Assembly (NCBI GenBank): GCA_905372265.1
Contig: CAJPOL010000077.1
Span: forward strand, 1-8,539
Reading direction: 5' to 3'
Source of the DNA: an uncultured Treponema sp.
GTDB taxonomy: Bacteria; Spirochaetota; Spirochaetia; Treponematales; Treponemataceae
Length of the DNA stretch: 8,539 nt
Shown here: piece after piece, positions 6,568-8,539 of the stretch
How the letters are laid out: every line of letters starts with the position of its first letter
How positions within the stretch are numbered: position 1 is the stretch's first letter
The notes under the pieces: model-generated
Seen by the model: the letters and a program-made list of their open reading frames with translations, nothing else
Databases searched by the model: none
What the model was told of the DNA's origin: nothing
Translations under genes and position numbers: made by a program

Positions 6568-7980
6568 ATGGAATTAGCGTATAAGCCTAAAACGGCATGG
6601 GAAAAACTAACAGGCGATGAACTTGCGGAGCTGGAAACACTCTCCGGCAATTACATTCATTTTTTAAATCACGGAAAAACGGAACGGGAATGTACGGTTG
6701 AAATTGTCCGGCAAGCACAGGCAGCAGGATTTAAGCCGCTTGATGAGGTGATAAAAAGCGGTGCCGCCCCTCAGGGGACAAAGGTATATTTGAATAATAA
6801 AGATAAATCGGTTGTTCTGATGATAGTGGGCGCAGACATCACGGAAGGGATGCATATTGTCGGAGCTCACATCGATAGTCCCCGCCTTGACGTAAAGCAG
6901 ATGCCGCTCTATGAAGATTCAAATTTAGCCTTTCTCAAGACTCACTATTATGGCGGCATTAAAAAATACCAATGGACGACTATCCCGCTTGCGATTCACG
7001 GCGTAATCTTTACGAAAGAGGGAAAGAAAATCGACGTATGTATCGGCGAGGATGAAAACGATCCCGTGTTTTTTATCAATGATTTGCTGATCCATTTATC
7101 CAAAAAACAGCTGCAGGAAACGCTGGCGGAAGGGATTACTGCCGAGCAGCTGAATGTACTGGTCGGCAATAGGAAGCTGCCTGAAAAGAGTGAAAAAGAT
7201 AAAAAGAAGGACGCCGGTAATTCGTCTCCGGTAAAAGAACATATCTTGAGCATTTTGCATAAAAAATACGGTATCGTCGAAGAAGATTTCCGTGTTGCGG
7301 AGCTTGAAATCGTACCGGCAGGAAAGGCGCGGAACGTCGGTTTTGATAATTCAATGATTGCAGGACACGGACATGACGATCGGGTGTGTGCATATACAAC
7401 GCTGCGCGCCATGCTTGACATTACAAAGACGCCTGCGATGACAGCGGTAGCCCTTTTTGCCGATAAAGAAGAAATCGGCTCCGTCGGGAATACCGGCATG
7501 ACGGCGTTCTACTTTGAGAACATGGTTGCGGAAATTGCAGCCCTGCAGAACGCTCCGTGCGATATAGGAGTCCGCCGTGCATTTGCCCGCTCGTGTATGC
7601 TGTCCGCCGATGTTTCCGCAGGGTATGATCCTGCTTTTGCTTCCGTGTTTGAAAAATTGAATTCAGCTTTTATCGGGAACGGTATCTGTGTCAACAAGTA
7701 TACCGGTGCAGGCGGCAAGAGCGGTTCGAATGATGCGAATGCGGAATATTTGCAGAAAATCAGGCATTTATTCGATACAAACAATGTTGTATGGCAAACG
7801 GCAGAGCTTGGAATGACTGATGCCGGCGGCGGCGGAACTATCGCGTACATTCTCGCAAAATACGGAACGGAAGTGGTAGACTGCGGGGTGCCGGTGTTGT
7901 CAATGCATGCTCCCTTTGAACTTGTGAGCAAGGCCGACGTTCTAATGGCGTATAGAGCTTATCACGCATTTCTGAAATAA
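6568..7980 (+). CDS. M18 family metalloaminopeptidase
   Basis: This cytoplasmic zinc aminopeptidase of the M18 family (aspartyl aminopeptidase/Ape1 group) removes N-terminal residues, classically acidic ones, from peptides, usually as a dodecamer. The 470 residues match the family length. Metal and catalytic residues can be read in order: H101 and D103 in GAHIDSPRLD, D270 in GHGHDDR, E301 (catalytic base) and E302 in ADKEEIGS, D348 in SADVSAGYDPAF, and H447 in SMHAPFE. GKSGSNDANAEY (384-394) and TDAGGGGT (417-424) are also conserved family stretches. A lysine-rich, low-complexity loop (about 203-224) lies in the dimerisation-domain region. The start is supported by AAGAAGGAAG at 6554-6563. 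The gene follows the permease after 69 bases and seems to have its own promoter. No clear terminator follows it, unless the repeat hairpins downstream serve. Confidence 0.95.
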   Translation: MELAYKPKTAWEKLTGDELAELETLSGNYIHFLNHGKTERECTVEIVRQAQAAGFKPLDEVIKSGAAPQGTKVYLNNKDKSVVLMIVGADITEGMHIVGAHIDSPRLDVKQMPLYEDSNLAFLKTHYYGGIKKYQWTTIPLAIHGVIFTKEGKKIDVCIGEDENDPVFFINDLLIHLSKKQLQETLAEGITAEQLNVLVGNRKLPEKSEKDKKKDAGNSSPVKEHILSILHKKYGIVEEDFRVAELEIVPAGKARNVGFDNSMIAGHGHDDRVCAYTTLRAMLDITKTPAMTAVALFADKEEIGSVGNTGMTAFYFENMVAEIAALQNAPCDIGVRRAFARSCMLSADVSAGYDPAFASVFEKLNSAFIGNGICVNKYTGAGGKSGSNDANAEYLQKIRHLFDTNNVVWQTAELGMTDAGGGGTIAYILAKYGTEVVDCGVPVLSMHAPFELVSKADVLMAYRAYHAFLK

Positions 7981-8021
7981 CTGTTTTTTAGAAGAACGGC
8001 AAATGCCTCAGGATATTCAAT
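7981..8021. other. Short spacer between the aminopeptidase gene and the repeat array
   Basis: There is no gene here. A T6 run (7984-7989) just after the stop has no real stem before it. AACGGCAAATGCCTCAGGATATTCAAT (7995-8021) weakly echoes the AACGGCTTTCA spacer of the repeats and could be the worn end of a further copy. Confidence 0.3.
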
Positions 8022-8112
8022 CCTCCGCGTCCTTTGCGGTTCTATTTTTATTAACCGCAGGGAGCGCAAAGGGTTTGGTAACGGCTTTCATACCAACGCT
8101 CTTCCCTATTAC
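8022..8112. repeat. Repeat copy 1, short form with two modules per arm
   Basis: The left arm is 8022-8041, the loop 8042-8052 (11 bases) and the right arm 8053-8072, with about 14 of 20 positions complementary. The small hairpin pairs TTGGTA (8075-8080) with TACCAA (8091-8096). This copy has one 9-base module fewer in each arm than copies 2 and 3. Confidence 0.8.
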
Positions 8113-8224
8113 CCTCCGCGTTCTTAGCGTTCTCCGCGGTTCTATTTTTTATTAACCGCAGAGCGCGCAGAGACCGCAAAGGATTCAGGGTAAAGGCTTT
8201 CATACCTGCCTTATTCCCCAATTC
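8113..8224. repeat. Repeat copy 2, long form with three modules per arm
   Basis: The left arm is 8113-8141, the loop 8142-8153 and the right arm 8154-8182, with about 21 of 29 positions complementary. The small hairpin pairs CAGGGTA (8186-8192) with TACCTG (8203-8208), allowing one bulged G. Confidence 0.8.
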
Positions 8225-8336
8225 CCTCCGCGTCCTTAGCGCTCTTCGCGGTTTTATTTTTAATTAGCCGCAGAGCTCGCGGAGCACGCAAAGGGATTGG
8301 TAACGGCTTTCAGCCCAAAACCCTTACCAATTACCC
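8225..8336. repeat. Repeat copy 3, long form with extended second hairpin
   Basis: The left arm is 8225-8253, the loop 8254-8265 and the right arm 8266-8294, with about 19 of 29 positions complementary. The second hairpin pairs ATTGGTAA (8296-8303) with TTACCAAT (8324-8331) over eight perfect base pairs, and can enclose a nested GGC/GCC stem (8305-8307 with 8313-8315). It ends six bases from the stop codon of the - strand gene and could act as that gene's 3' structure. Confidence 0.8.
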
Positions 8337-8342
8337 ATGTGA

Positions 8343-8539
8343 TTACAGCTTCTCTATTTCTTCTTTGCTCAGTCCCGTCACTTGTACTATTTTTGTGATG
8401 GAATCGCCAAGCTGTTTTAAAATTCGTGCCGTTTCAAGAGCCTTTTGACGGGAACCTTCAGCAAGACCAAGCGATTTGCCTTGTCGCATACCTTGTGTTA
8501 TTCCCTGCTGAAACCCCGCTCTCCGTGCATCCATCTCAA
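8343..8539 (-). CDS. C-terminal end of an Rpn/PD-(D/E)XK nuclease family 'transposase' protein, cut by the window edge
   Basis: Only the last 65 or so codons are in the window. The frame stays open to the right edge, so the ATG at 8534 is probably internal (the codon before it is GAG). The visible part is a glycine-spaced four-residue repeat (FQQG ITQG MRQG KSLG LAEG) followed by a helical tail, ALETARILKQLGDS, and the ending VTGLSKEEIEKL. This combination is typical of the C-terminus of Rpn-type (recombination-promoting nuclease, PD-(D/E)XK) proteins, many copies of which occur in treponemes. The nuclease core with its catalytic residues would lie beyond the window and cannot be assessed, so the gene may be intact or a remnant. 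It converges on the aminopeptidase gene, with the hairpin repeats between. The family call rests on the tail alone. Confidence 0.7.
   Translation of the reverse strand, partial: EMDARRAGFQQGITQGMRQGKSLGLAEGSRQKALETARILKQLGDSITKIVQVTGLSKEEIEKL

Larger units (their letters stand above)
8022..8336. repeat. Array of three tandem bipartite hairpin repeats, 91, 112 and 112 bases
   Basis: Three copies begin with CCTCCGCG at 8022, 8113 and 8225. Each has a long imperfect inverted repeat around a T-rich centre (CTATTTTTATT or similar), then a smaller hairpin built around (A)GGCTTTCA, then a pyrimidine-rich linker. Arms of the large hairpin are 20, 29 and 29 bases and are equal on both sides in every copy. 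They consist of 9-base modules (TYCTYNGCG on the left, CGCRRAGNN on the right). The block is richer in G+C than its surroundings, has stops in the frames I checked and shows no coding signal. Copies are diverged, so this is not a recent duplication. Similar 'CCGCAGAG...CGCAAAGG' elements are familiar to me from many bacterial intergenic regions, but I know no established name or function. It fills the 362 bases between two convergent genes. Confidence 0.85.

Noticed and set aside
7960..7992. Factor-independent terminator at the T6 run after the aminopeptidase gene
   Set aside because: The only nearby inverted repeat, ATTTC-T-GAAAT, has a one-base loop and no G+C, so no stable stem precedes the T run.
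8022..8336. CRISPR array
   Set aside because: Copies are diverged, internally palindromic and about 91-112 bases apart, with linkers that are themselves related. There are no short identical repeats with unique spacers, and no cas genes are in view.
8022..8336. Coding repeat, since 9-base modules preserve frame
   Set aside because: The T-rich loops carry stop codons (TTA/TAA) in the frames examined, and symmetrical arm change fits a folded element better than a protein repeat.

Overview
The window looks like chromosomal DNA from a spirochaete, most likely a host-associated Treponema. This is inferred from the protein style, a mid-range G+C content (roughly 45-50% by eye) and a typical Treponema accessory end: an Rpn/PD-(D/E)XK-type gene tail beside G+C-rich hairpin repeats. 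The genus is an inference, because no database search was possible. All complete genes lie on the + strand. Only the last, partial gene is on the - strand.

Layout. Positions 1-205 hold no complete gene. They contain the apparent 3' end of an upstream + strand gene, possibly frameshifted at a six-A run, and a 16-codon ORF whose stop overlaps the next start. Next comes a metallo-beta-lactamase-fold hydrolase of glyoxalase II type (206/212-856). A 100-base gap follows, with a weak terminator-like hairpin and a good sigma70-like promoter whose predicted start point falls on the A of the dnaE ATG. From 957 to 6498 four genes run closely packed: dnaE (replicative DNA polymerase III alpha), a two-repeat YggT membrane protein, and the ATPase and permease of a zinc/manganese-type ABC importer (ZnuC/ZnuB class) with no binding-protein gene in view. 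A promoter with an overlapping dyad at 6525-6539 precedes an M18 aminopeptidase (6568-7980).

The last 560 bases are accessory. Positions 8022-8336 hold three tandem copies of a two-hairpin repeat. The arms of the large hairpin are made of 9-base modules, three per arm in copies 2 and 3 and two per arm in copy 1. The stem has therefore shortened symmetrically, and the two arms of each copy have equal length. A second, smaller hairpin in each copy has kept pairing although its bases changed. This block abuts the stop codon of a - strand gene that runs off the window end. That gene encodes the glycine-rich repeat and helical tail typical of Rpn/PD-(D/E)XK 'transposase' family proteins.

Functional reading. 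The core genes are housekeeping: replication with a PHP domain that keeps all nine expected metal-binding positions, a membrane or division accessory protein, metal uptake and peptide turnover. The most unusual content is the structured repeat array and its juxtaposition with the Rpn-like gene.
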